Positions 11,886 through 21,658 of a DNA stretch of 64,000 nt are shown here, in pieces (position 1 is the stretch's first letter; every line of letters starts with the position of its first letter). The notes below the pieces were generated by a model, which made no database searches, was not told where the DNA came from, and was given only the letters and a program-made list of their open reading frames with translations. The stretch covers positions 59,851,239 to 59,915,238 of the forward strand of contig OV884012.1 in the NCBI GenBank assembly GCA_930367205.1, read 5' to 3'. Source of the DNA: Acanthosoma haemorrhoidale (Eukaryota; Arthropoda; Insecta; Hemiptera; Acanthosomatidae). The position numbers and the translations under genes were made by a program.

Positions 11886-12983
11886 ATGACGGAAAGTGGC
11901 GTATTAAGACAGCCCGTCTTAAATATCGTTGATGGGACGGAACCTAGAAGAGTGGGCCTGCTACCGGAGACTCACGCAAATGCACTCGTCCTGATGAGGG
12001 TGAAGGCTATGAACACACAGGATCTAAGAAATGCGATTTCGGATCTGGAGAAGTTTACAGGTGAGCTGGGTGAACTTAATCACTTTTTAAAGGGAGGAGA
12101 CCGCCTCACAGCGTTAATCGGGACAAAGGTGGAAGGCAATTGGCTAGACCTCAGGGACGCGGAATCGCTGAGCGCGGCTTTGATATGTCGAGTAAAAAGA
12201 AGCATCCTGAATCAGATCCAAGCTGACGAGGAAACCCCATGGGAAGTGGTAAAAGTGCGACTAAAGAAAGCGTATGGAGGGGGGCGTTGGACCCCTGAGG
12301 AAGATATTTTCCAGATGTTTCGGGAAACGAGGTCTCCGAGACAGAGTAACGGACAGTATGCCGCAGGTCTGGTAGTCCGTTACAATCAGGTTACTGAAAA
12401 TATGAGAGAGACGTTTAGCGCTGAAGAAGTAGAAGGCCGGATGGGCTTCCTGTCAACAATATTGAAGGTGCAACTGGCCAAGGAAACAAGAAGGAAAGAG
12501 GGATTCGCTCACGAACGGTCGTTCCTAGAGTGCGCGCAAACGATGATCGACGCCAGCGCTAGGGAAGCAGAATTGCGTATCCGAGAAGAAGAGAGTGACT
12601 GGAGCCGGGTCGTTTATAAAAAAATCAGGACCCCAAAGACCGTATGGAAGAAACCCGATACAGCGTTTACGGGTAGAGATAGGGGGATGACAGGAGAAAA
12701 GAAATTCAGAGGAGCAAGGCCTAGATATGTGCCTCGTAGAGAAGAGAGGAGGTGCCACGGATGTGGTAAGACGGGTCACTTGGTGGCACAGTGCCCTAGA
12801 ACGAAATGTTTCGAGTGCGGTGAGAAAGGGCATATCGCAAGACAGTGCCCGTACGTATACATAAGAAGGGAATTCGATAAGGCAGAACCTATGGAGGTCA
12901 ACGCCCAAGAAGTTCGTGAGAGGCGTAGAACAACCCCCAGAGACACAGGATCGTCAGCTGATGATTCATCGGGAACATCGTAG
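11886..12983 (+). CDS. gag: Gag polyprotein of element A, cut short by an in-frame TAG
   Basis: Structural capsid/nucleocapsid protein that would form the retrotransposon particle. The start is the first ATG after the primer site; the frame is open further upstream without an ATG. Residues 1-280 are a capsid-like helical region, including a block ending FTGELGELNHFLKGGDR that elements B and C share. Two CCHC zinc knuckles (C-x2-C-x4-H-x4-C) lie at residues 290-303 and 308-321, followed by a basic, Ser/Thr-rich tail. The TAG at 12981 replaces a glutamate codon present in copy C at the same alignment position; without it the frame would run on to the conserved UGA at 13074. The zinc knuckles distinguish it from many insect errantivirus Gags. 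Confidence 0.88.
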   Translation: MTESGVLRQPVLNIVDGTEPRRVGLLPETHANALVLMRVKAMNTQDLRNAISDLEKFTGELGELNHFLKGGDRLTALIGTKVEGNWLDLRDAESLSAALICRVKRSILNQIQADEETPWEVVKVRLKKAYGGGRWTPEEDIFQMFRETRSPRQSNGQYAAGLVVRYNQVTENMRETFSAEEVEGRMGFLSTILKVQLAKETRRKEGFAHERSFLECAQTMIDASAREAELRIREEESDWSRVVYKKIRTPKTVWKKPDTAFTGRDRGMTGEKKFRGARPRYVPRREERRCHGCGKTGHLVAQCPRTKCFECGEKGHIARQCPYVYIRREFDKAEPMEVNAQEVRERRRTTPRDTGSSADDSSGTS

Positions 12984-13073
12984 ACTGAGGGAGACGAGCC
13001 AGGGCGCCACAGGAGCGGAGAACAGGAGAAGCAGAAGAATAAATCGCGTCGATGGGAGTGGCACGTAGAAGCC

Positions 13074-13076
13074 TGA
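13074..13076 (+). other. Conserved in-frame UGA between gag and pol
   Basis: TGA in the same reading frame as both gag upstream and protease downstream. The codon before it is GCC both here and in copy C, and the distance from the UGA to the Asp of the protease DTG motif is exactly 37 codons in both. This fits stop-codon readthrough as the way pol is made. Two copies are few, and no downstream stimulatory structure was identified. Confidence 0.6.
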
Positions 13077-16000
13077 GGAGAGTGGCAGCAGAGAGGCGAC
13101 CACATCCTAATATGTAATACGGCGTGGAAAGGGATGTGCGAGTTGCCAATTATTGAGTTCGAGAAGGGGGAGAGGTGCTTAATAGACACAGGTAGCACCA
13201 ATACGATAGTGTCGCGTAGTGCACTAGAGAGGCTGTGTGGAGGAGCGAGTACACACCAGATTAAGGTATGTGATTGTAAACTACTCACTCTGGGGGGACC
13301 CTGCGAAGTGATGTGGGAGGCGGTGGTAGGACTAGAAAAATGGGCGAATGTAGGAGGGGAAATAACGGTGCACGTCGTAGAGGAGATGACGCGTGACTAT
13401 CAAATGATTGTGGAATGCGATTTGTTAGGACGGGTAGGCGCGCGCATAATGAACGAAGAGAAAAACTGGAGGATTAGATTAGGGGATTTAACGTATCGGA
13501 GTCAGGGGACAGTACGGGGTGGAAAGGTAAGAATTGGGGCAGTAAAGAGAGTAGAGGATTGGAGGGAGAGGCTGCGTGACGAATTTAGAGACAGTTTTTT
13601 CGTAGAGGGAGATCTGTTAGGAGCAACGGGGAAGACAGAGCACGAGATACCTCTAAAAGTAGAGCGCGTAACATACGTTAAAGAAAGGCGATATCCTCAA
13701 GCACTTCGTCAACACATCCGGAGGGAATTCGACGAATTAAAGCGTCAAGGGATTATCAGAAATAGCACTTCGCCGTACAATAGTCCCCTGTAGACGGTGA
13801 AAAAAAAAAATAGACCAGGCGAGGAAGAAGATCATTACAGAATAGTTATAGACTTTAGAAAGCTCAATGAGAACACTCTAGACGAGAAATATCCTATTCC
13901 ACGCTTTGAGGATATACTGGATAGGCTGAGTGGAGCGAAAACTTCAGTACGTTAGATCTGAAAGCGGGATATCACCAGATTAGACTGAATGCGAATGATC
14001 AGCATAAGACGGCGTTTTCATTCGAACGAGGTCATTACGAGTTTACAAGCATGCCGTTCGGTTTGAAAAACGCCCCGATAACATTCCAGTGGCTAATGGA
14101 TGAACTCCTGAGGGGAATTGATGAGAACATCTGCCAGATCTATATGGACGACCTCTTAGACTTCAGCCGTACCGAACCGGAACATATAGAACACCTTCGG
14201 AGTGTTTTTAAGAGGTTAAAGGAATTTGGGCTGAAATTATCGATAGAAAAGTCGTCCCTGGGTCAGGAGACCATTAGTTTTCTGGGACATACTATATCTC
14301 GGCAGGGTGTCCAACCGAACTCCATGAAAATAGATGCGATCCGGAGAATGGCGGTGCCAAAAGATGTTAAAGGCATTCGGCGGTTGTTGGGGACGCTAAA
14401 TTATTATCGCCGTTTCGTTCCGGATATGGCGGAATTTTTGGTCCCTATTAGTGATTTATTACGCAAAGGGGCGCGAGTGATAATCACGCCGCTAATTGAG
14501 AAAAATATCCAGAAATGTATGGAACGGTTGCAAGAAGCACCTATCTTGGGAGCGGTATTGTCCCAGGAGGGAATCGACGGGGAGAGGCCGGTAGCATATG
14601 CGAGCAGAAGGTTGACTGACACGGAGGCGAGGTACAGTGCCCTCGAACGGGAACTACTGGGTATCATCTGGGCCATTGGTCACTTCCGCCCATACGTATT
14701 TGGGAGAAAATTTAAAGTCCACACCAATCACAGACCGCTGCAATGGGTGGGGAAATTAAAGGAATCATCCGCACGCGTGACACGGTGGAAGGAGTTTCTG
14801 TCGCAATACAATATGGAAATTGTGTATAAGCCAGGGAAGGATAATGTCGTGGCAGACTGGCTGTCGCGTGGCATTATGACGAATGCTATTGAGGATGGCG
14901 AGAAATCAGGGGGTAGTCAACAATTCCTTGCGGAGTGGACGCCAGGAGAAGCAGGAAGTACCGATCTGCGGGAAGATGGTGGCGCGAGAGATAGCCCCAC
15001 ATCAGAAGAGTCTGTTGGAGAAAGACCACGAGACATGGGAACGTCTGAGGAGATTATCAACGACAAACGTAACCAAATCATTTGGAAGACTAAAACTTCG
15101 GGCCTGATGACGGTGACGTACGACGAATACGGTCGAAGCACAATTTCGACGATCTGGTCGGAGCCGGGAGTGAGGCTAGAGCAAATTTGCCAGGCACTGA
15201 AAGATGCCTCCAAACCGGGAAAAACGTACCACTTATTTGTCGGTACCGCGACGATTTGGGAGAAAATTAGAAGATTGTGTCAGAGCGAGCAATTAGGAAT
15301 CGACCGCACGTTTATAAGGTGCCTATCGGCGGTTCAGACGTTGCGTGACGTGGAGCAACAGCGGGAGGTCACACTTGCGTACCACCAGGGGAAGACGAAT
15401 CACCGTGGCGTGCAAGAGACAACGCAGGCGCTACAGCGGAGATATTTTTGGTGGGGGATGCGGCAGACCATCCAGGAGATCATAGGGGCTTGTGAAATCT
15501 GCCTGAAAACCAAATATGACCGCCATCCACCACAGGGACGACAGGAGGAGACACCCACAACAGAGTCGCCACTGATCAATTTACAAATCGACACGTTTAC
15601 GTGGCGTGGATTCAAATGGGTCACTACAATCGACACATTTAGTAAGGTGGCTATGGCATACGAGGTGCGGGACAAATCGTCAGACGCTATTCTGCAAGCC
15701 GTCAACTTGTGGTTCCAATTTTATGGCATCCCCGAGCGCATTTCGTCGGATGGTGGGAGAGAGTTCGACAACACCAAAGTTCGCGCTGAGATGAAAAATA
15801 GAGACGTGGTATGGCATATTAATACCCCGGGACATCCCAAAAGTAGGGGAAACGTTGAGCGCCTGCACAGCACCCTCAGCGATCACCTGCGGGTATACCA
15901 GGTCGATAAGGGGCTGTCAGCTAATGTTGCGATGCCAATGGCGGTGGCGGCGTATAACCACTCGATTCACACCACCACGGGATTTGCGCCGTTTGAAATT

Positions 16001-16372
16001 ATCTTTGGGTTACGCGCGAGACCGCGAAATTTGGCAGAGACGGTGGCGGATGAAGGGAGCACGGAACAGCTCGTGAATACCCACATGCGGCTGGGAAAAT
16101 TGTGGCGTACAGTGCGCGATCGTATATCGGGGGAAAAAACCAAACGCGTTGCGAGAGCAAATATGAAAGTCCGGGACAGAATGGGGTCGATTACGATCGG
16201 GAGCGTCGTTTATAGGAAATTAGGTTTGAATTGGAGTAAAGAGCCGGTCCGATATGAAGGCCCTTTCAAGGTTATTGTGATCCGAGAACACAATCTTGTA
16301 ACTATCGAGAGTGTGGACCACCCAAAGAAACGGCGGACGGTTCATATTGAACAACTTAAACTCCCACTCTAG
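13077..16372 (+). pseudogene. pol: Pol polyprotein of element A (protease-RT-RNase H-integrase), disrupted
   Basis: Protease: CLIDTGSTNTIVS with the catalytic Asp codon at 13185. Reverse transcriptase: begins near 13680, with the YMDD active site at 14141-14152. RNase H: ALERELLGI and a HTNHRPLQW block. Integrase: HQGKTNHRG...CEICLKTK zinc-binding segment, then catalytic Asp (codon 15590), Asp (15749) and Glu (15857), giving DD35E. Lesions: TAG at 13791 where copy D has Trp; a one-base deletion near 13940; a 60-base in-frame deletion at 14546-14549 that removes the first RNase H Asp (the TDAS block kept in C and D); and Asp to Asn in TDHRP. From 14051 to 16372 the frame is open, 773 codons. 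Confidence 0.9.
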
Positions 16373-16384
16373 GGGGGGGGGGGA
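16371..16384 (+). promoter_or_regulatory. G-rich polypurine tract 1 of element A
   Basis: A12-G purine run overlapping the pol stop codon, about 320 bases before the 3' LTR. It is followed by GTAAACTGGTG (16391-16401), which recurs at 16686-16696 just before the LTR-proximal tract. It could be a central or secondary plus-strand primer or a remnant of a duplicated end. Confidence 0.4.
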
Positions 16385-16692
16385 GCGTGAGTAAACTGGT
16401 GTGTCCTCGATCCGACACGAAGCAAGTAATTGTGTTGTTATAGGTCACATTTTGAATATATGCGACATTTAGACAGAGAGTTCTGTTCTTAGTTTTTATA
16501 GTATTATTATCTTATAGGAGGCATTATTATTTTATTTTGTACATTTATATTTTATTTGACTTGTTTAAATGTGTCTTTAGTAGTGTGATGGATTATAGAT
16601 TGTCTATTGGGGGCGCTGGCCTTGGCCCTTAAGAACCCGAGCCACCTGATTGTACACTCGGGTTGGACTTTACGAGGGAGTGTGCGTAAACT

Positions 16693-16702
16693 GGTGGGGG
16701 GG
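16693..16702 (+). promoter_or_regulatory. LTR-proximal polypurine tract of element A
   Basis: GGTGGGGGGG directly abuts the 3' LTR, the expected place for the plus-strand primer. Confidence 0.7.
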
Positions 16703-16890
16703 AGTTAAGGCCTGGGCACTGTTGGTACACAGTCTTAATACCAAAACATCGGGATGTAAACATTCCGAGTGTATGTGTATGGGATTAAGAGCTATGAATA
16801 AAGCAGTCTTATATTATCGTTTGCCCTATTCATTTCTATTACCTCTTTCTCGATCTTTTGTTACTGTTCTAGTTCTCACGAACGTTAACT
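16703..16890 (+). repeat. 3' LTR of element A
   Basis: 188 bases, two differences from the 5' LTR. The right flank is TAAATATATATATATG; no exact target-site duplication is visible, partly because the flanks are simple (TA)n sequence. Confidence 0.93.
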
Positions 16891-16974
16891 TAAATATATA
16901 TATATGTGTTATGGCTAGCGGTACGGCAATGTTAAGCCTAATACCACATAGCCTAATGTAAAGAAATCCGTGAA

Positions 16975-17120
16975 GTACAAGTAGAGGATCAGAAGGAAAA
17001 TAAAGCCAGTTAAAAACCGATCCATTGTGTATTCTTATTAACCCATTTATTCATTCTTTTTTTTGATCGTCTAAAACCAGGAGACGATAACTCCGGCCGA
17101 AACTCGGGAATTTCTGGTGT
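16975..17120 (+). repeat. Probable 5' LTR end and leader of gypsy element B
   Basis: Contains AATAAAGCC, a T-rich U5-like stretch and an end, GACGATAACT, resembling the ACGTTAACT end of the element A LTR. A decayed primer site follows (GGCCGAAACTCGGGAA), recognisable by comparison with the tRNA-Phe site of element A. The LTR start is not resolved. Confidence 0.5.
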
Positions 17121-17235
17121 TTAAGTAAACAACGAACGGGTGAGTAAAATTTTAATTTTTTTTTTCGTTTTATTTTTGGTTGGTGCCGAAAATTGACCTA
17201 GTAACATGGTATGATTACGGCCAGCGGCTTTTGAT

Positions 17236-17760
17236 TTGCCTAAATTACAAAATGAAACGATGGCTGAAGCTCAGGCAAACATCCTGGCTTGGATGAAGGT
17301 GCGAGGGGTGACGTCGCAGGACCTCAGGAGAACAAAATCGGACCTGGGAAAATTCACAGGAGAGCTTGGCGAACTAAACCATTTCATCAAAGGTGGTGAT
17401 AGGATCATGGAAAGCGTAGAGGCGAAGGCAAGTGAGGGTTTACTCGACTCTGGCGACGCTAAATCAATCAAAGCGGACCTAGTCTAGAGAATAAAAAGGA
17501 GTGTACTAAACCTAAGACACCCATGGGCTGTGGTAAAAGAAAGGCTAGAAAAGGCATACGGAGGAGGCAGATTGACACCAAAGGAGGACATCTTCCAGAT
17601 GTTCAGGGAGACCAGACAGCCAAATCAAACGAAAGGACAATACGCCGGAGAACGTTTAGCAAAGTTCAACAAAATAACTCAAAAATGAGAGAAACAGTGG
17701 AAACCTAGACCTTCAATCATGAGGACGGGCCAAAAGAAATAGATTCACTGGTTGAAGTAG
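17236..17760 (+). pseudogene. Gag fragment of gypsy element B
   Basis: An N-terminal Gag remnant homologous to element A and closer still to C: B and C share GELNHFIKGGDRIME and LLDSGDAKSIKADL. A TAG at 17485 interrupts the frame; a short deletion and frame change follow, after which KEDIFQMFRETRQPNQTKGQ parallels the element A capsid region. Homology stops at about 17760, where pol would be expected much later, so the element is truncated. It lies about 80 bases from the right LTR of element A. Confidence 0.8.
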
Positions 17761-20700
17761 GGTGGCAAATTTAAATTAAAGAAAGCATACTTGTTTACTG
17801 TAAATAATATGAATAATTGTTATAATATAAAATATAGTGAATAAAATTGCTTGCTTTGTTTACAGAGAAACTGATTTCAGTTTATTCACCCCACCTTCAA
17901 TAATTGTCTTACATATAAATAAATATATATATATATATATATGTACCTATTTCTGATTTCATGAGTTCTTTTGATATTATATCTAAGCAACATCAAGCAA
18001 GACCTAAAAAATTAATATGTAAAGGGTGGCAGTGTATTTAAAATAAGTCGGCTAAATAAATGGAAAGAATTATTTTGCCCTTGTATACGGCACAATCTGA
18101 TTCAAATTAGTTTTTGTGAAAACGTGAAATTCTGCAATCAAGTGGGACAGCAGCCCAGGGTAATCCAATGCTGTGCAGAGAAACCAACATTTAAATTGAG
18201 TTAACCCCGCCAGCTATTCCCTTTAAATTTATACAGCGCGTGAAAATATTTCAGAGGTATATTCAGAGCTGAGGGTGCAGGCATTATGCAGTCATGTTAG
18301 AGGGCCTCGCCCGTTACAGTGCGGCCGCCAATTGATGCTGTTCGTAAATCTGACGATTGTATTGCACCAGAACTGGAACTATAAGATCAAAGGTATAATT
18401 CATCTAATGTTATTAATAAGCACAAATGTGTAAAAGGGATAATTACTTCAAAAATATTGATTAAGACATTTTCTTTACAAGGGGTGACCACGCTCTCGGG
18501 TGAAACATTTTTAAGAGCAAAGGTTTGGAAAATAGCTGACTATGCCCCAGCATTCTTCATTAACTTAACACTCTTGCTTATGCTTAATAAGACCGGAAAA
18601 TAATTAAAACGCCATTTTTTGAACATCGTTTCAAGTGCTACTTATAATATAAATTTATGATACACCATCCGATGTTTTTTCTTATTTAGAATATTAAATG
18701 AAAAATTATGCCCGATTGTGTTCAATAAGCATAGCTAACTGAAAAGTAACAAAAACCAGGGGACTCTTTGGTGTTGTAAAGTAAATAAAATAAAATATTT
18801 AGAAATAAAGAAGTTCGTATTCATATAGCAGCACTAAAAACGAATAAAATTAAATAAAAGTATTAATTTCGCCCTAACCTTACGTCACCACCATAGAAAA
18901 GCATAACTCCTTCTCTTTTAATGTAAGTCAACATCGGTTTGATGTCTTCATATGCAAGAAAAATACTGATGACAAACATAAAGACCTCAAACATTTTATT
19001 TTCTATTTTCGTTTCTGATTTGGTTACAGAGACCTGATCATTACGCGTTGCCAACTTTCCTCTAGATCCCAGTATGGTTTGGCGTGGATCGGTTTTGATC
19101 CTAAAAATTAATTTTTTTTATTTCATTCTATAATTTATATTTAGGGATTTCATGGGAGTGCTAAAAACAAAAATTAACTTGCTTACTCTTTTTCTCTACT
19201 TCCTCTAAATAAGCAGGGAATCAAATGTAAATAAAATGTAAACAAAAATGTAAATGTACTGTCATAATATGTGACTAAATAACCAACTATTGCAGCAATT
19301 GTAAAAATAAATAAAATAAGTTGTCAGAAAAAGGTATAGAAGTCAATTCAAGGGAAGATAGATGCAAGGTTTTTTCTAAATATATCTTCCAAACGTGTGA
19401 ATGTAAATGAAATTGATATTATAATATATACTTCAGATTTGTTTGTTTTCTCGAAAATTCACGCGCATTTCCCTTCTTTTATTTAGAGTTACAAAAAAAT
19501 GTAGTTTTTGAAATCGAATCGTTTATTTTTTCTTGTCGTCTAAGGAGCATAGGCAAGAACTTTTGCTACTAAGATTGATGCAATGTATTGGAAATTGCCA
19601 GTAGTCAAACCGTGTTTGGTAAATCATAAATAATCAATTATTCTGAATGACATCTCACAGCCTGTATCACACTTCTAGCATGGAAAAATACAGGAGCTGA
19701 CAATAATATCACCTTAATACCATAATAATAAAAGGCAATATCCCTTTTTATGAAAACTTCTTACAAAAAAAAGGGTGATGACCAAGTGATTTGGAAAATC
19801 CCTTTTAAGAATTCGTAAAGTCGAATTGTATAATTTACTACTTTGCGTCGTAGTAATTTTGAACGCTTCATAAAACTGGTTACTGGGGTATGATGTCCTG
19901 TACGATGATAACAGTCTACATCAAAGAGAAATTTTTTTTCTCTCTGACCACGGTCAAGGTGCTTTTGTCCTTTATCCACAGTTTTCGCACATTTACATCA
20001 TTTTTCTATACTGTGGAGCGAGCTGATGGTAACCAAATAACTGATTGTACAGCCTTTTTAGTAACCATCCCGCATTTTGAAACTTGATTTATGACTATGG
20101 TGAAATAAAATAATTATAGAAAATGAAGATTTAGTGCTTTGGTATTTCCTCAAATGTGTCAAATATTAGTCACAATAACTGTGACCTATCCGTCTACTTT
20201 TAAAATATATTCATCTTCTATAAAATGTACAGAGAAGCCGACATCAACGAATCCTAATCTGTGCTAGAGAGTACATTTTTAACGAGCTTACAATTATTGT
20301 TGACGCAAAAAATAATGTTCAGTTTTCCTGGGTGCCTCCCCACGTTTATATTTAAGGCAAAGAATAAGCAGATATTTAAAGCAAAATAATTCGCAATAGA
20401 CGAGGAGTCACATCCCCTAACTTCGTAGATATCTCTCAAGTTAACAATAATAACGAGGAAGAACTGGAACGAAGATTATATCAAGTAATCCACCTACCTG
20501 CATGCGAATCCTTTGATGACCCCCCCCCCCTTCACCACTCACAGTCGAACATTTGATCAAACTTCTAAAATAACATGAAACAGAGGAATACTAGCATGAA
20601 GATTTCTGCTTAGCTTACTCAATCAAATCAGGCTGCTGAAATCAGAAAATGCGCGATATTTAAACCCGTGTGTAGTCGTCAATGACCTTATTTTTCTATT

Positions 20701-20798
20701 CTTCCCTAACTAAGATATAATGTGTTGCAACTGACATACACCCTTATGCCAGGTTCCCGCATGAATCGAATCACGAAAGTAAGTATCATTGATACACA
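17761..20798. other. AT-rich intergenic DNA, nothing recognised
   Basis: Contains a (TA)n run near 17925-17942 and short unremarkable frames only, including a 63-codon minus-strand frame at 18863-19054 for which I recognise no family. Confidence 0.5.
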
Positions 20799-20899
20799 TA
20801 ATATGGATTAAGGAATTAATTGCATGATTATTGAGCCGTTAATACGATTTAGCATACCACGCGAATTGTTAAGACACGACATTTCCTTAATCCATATTA
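20799..20899. repeat. Perfect 17-bp inverted repeat (hairpin), 67-base loop
   Basis: Arms 20799-20815 (TAATATGGATTAAGGAA) and 20883-20899 are exact reverse complements. There is no coding frame. Could be a tiny palindromic element or a chance structure in AT-rich DNA, though the arm includes a GG/CC pair. Confidence 0.75.
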
Positions 20900-20929
20900 A
20901 TTATTAACATATTAAAACCCTGAAAAATA

Positions 20930-21415
20930 ATCGTCTTCTATAATCGTCTATTTCCTACTGGGATCGACACCGTCCTCTTCCTCAGGAAGTAAAGCGTTCT
21001 TCTGCTCTTCTTAACTTGTTGAATGAGCCGAGTTTTGAAATATCCTATTAACCTACACTCACAACAAAGACTGAAATATTCTTTTTTGTCCACTAACACA
21101 AGGTCCATAATGTTCCAGATTCTTGTGCTTAGCATGAGCTTCGCTCTGGCCTGTTCCAAAGTAGAACATATAAGCACATCGTTTTTCATTGTGGCTTCGT
21201 TTCCGCAGTGGCCATTTTTCGAAGGAATCCTCCATGTCCACACAGTAATGTACGGAGATTGAGGTAGCCCTTATTCTGACCCTCATCGTTAGGGAAAAGC
21301 TGAGTAAGGTCCTTATCCATCGTGAGTCCATTTCTCTTCGATCCACGCTGCAAACTGGGTCTTCCACTTCGCGGGTATCTCCTTGGAGGATATGTTACCA
21401 CTCATCGTCTTTTTA
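20930..21415 (-). pseudogene. C-terminal relic of a LINE ORF2
   Basis: Reading three frames in turn on the minus strand gives, in order, a stretch ending LLCGHGGFLRKM and a block NGHCGNEATMKNDVLICSTLEQARAKL. This resembles the segment after reverse transcriptase in many insect LINEs (I, R1 and LOA groups), where a GHG motif precedes a CxCG...E...H...C cluster and a 'CPxLxxAR' sequence. At least one frameshift separates the pieces and the cluster is incomplete. No RT core survives. It is a different family from LINE-1F, whose tail lies immediately to the right. Confidence 0.4.
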
Positions 21416-21462
21416 TCCCGTGGAGGCACTCTCCCTACTAGACTAGGCATATTGGAATAAGT

Positions 21463-21647
21463 GATAAATAGCTTATTCCTTTTATTGGGCTATAATTACA
21501 ATCTGCCTTTTATAAGGCAATAAATAATTAAGATAAACGCTCTCATTCATACCATATTTACAATTAATCATTCACTCGCTCATTCATACAATATTTACAG
21601 ACAGCCCAGATACCTCCCAAATCCACATGTGAAGAGAAAGCGGAGTG
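21463..21647 (-). mobile_element. LINE-1F tail insertion (185 bp) with 11-bp target-site duplication
   Basis: A severely 5'-truncated copy of the LINE-1F 3' UTR. It is flanked by exact direct repeats TTGGAATAAGT at 21452-21462 and 21648-21658. On the minus strand it runs from CCGCTTTCTCTTCACATG to the tail near CCAATAAAAGGAATAAGC; there is no poly-A tail. It shares GTATGAATGAGCGAGTGAATGA-type units with the copy at 43903-44070. Confidence 0.88.
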
Positions 21648-21658
21648 TTGGAATAAGT

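Larger units (their letters stand above)
11611..16890 (+). mobile_element. Gypsy-clade LTR retrotransposon A (nearly complete, defective)
   Basis: A 5.28-kb element bounded by 188-bp direct LTRs that differ at two positions. Order: 5' LTR, tRNA-Phe-type primer-binding site, gag with two zinc knuckles, UGA, protease, reverse transcriptase, RNase H, integrase, G-rich polypurine tracts, 3' LTR. The LTR ends AGTTAA...TTAACT and the integrase (HHCC followed by DD35E) are typical of insect gypsy/17.6-like elements. Only about 330 bases separate pol from the 3' LTR, so no env gene is present. Defects: a TAG in gag, a TAG and a one-base frameshift in pol, and damage to RNase H. The near-identical LTRs mean a recent insertion. 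Confidence 0.92.

Noticed and set aside
12525..13288. Long minus-strand frames opposite gag and protease of element A
   Set aside because: Antisense shadows of the GC-rich Gag/Pol coding sequence; they contain no recognisable domain.
16373..16702. Search for an env gene downstream of pol in element A
   Set aside because: Only about 330 bases with stops in every frame; no signal peptide or transmembrane sequence.
18863..19054. 63-codon minus-strand frame with a hydrophobic middle
   Set aside because: No family, no splice signals that fit, and composition typical of AT-rich noncoding DNA.
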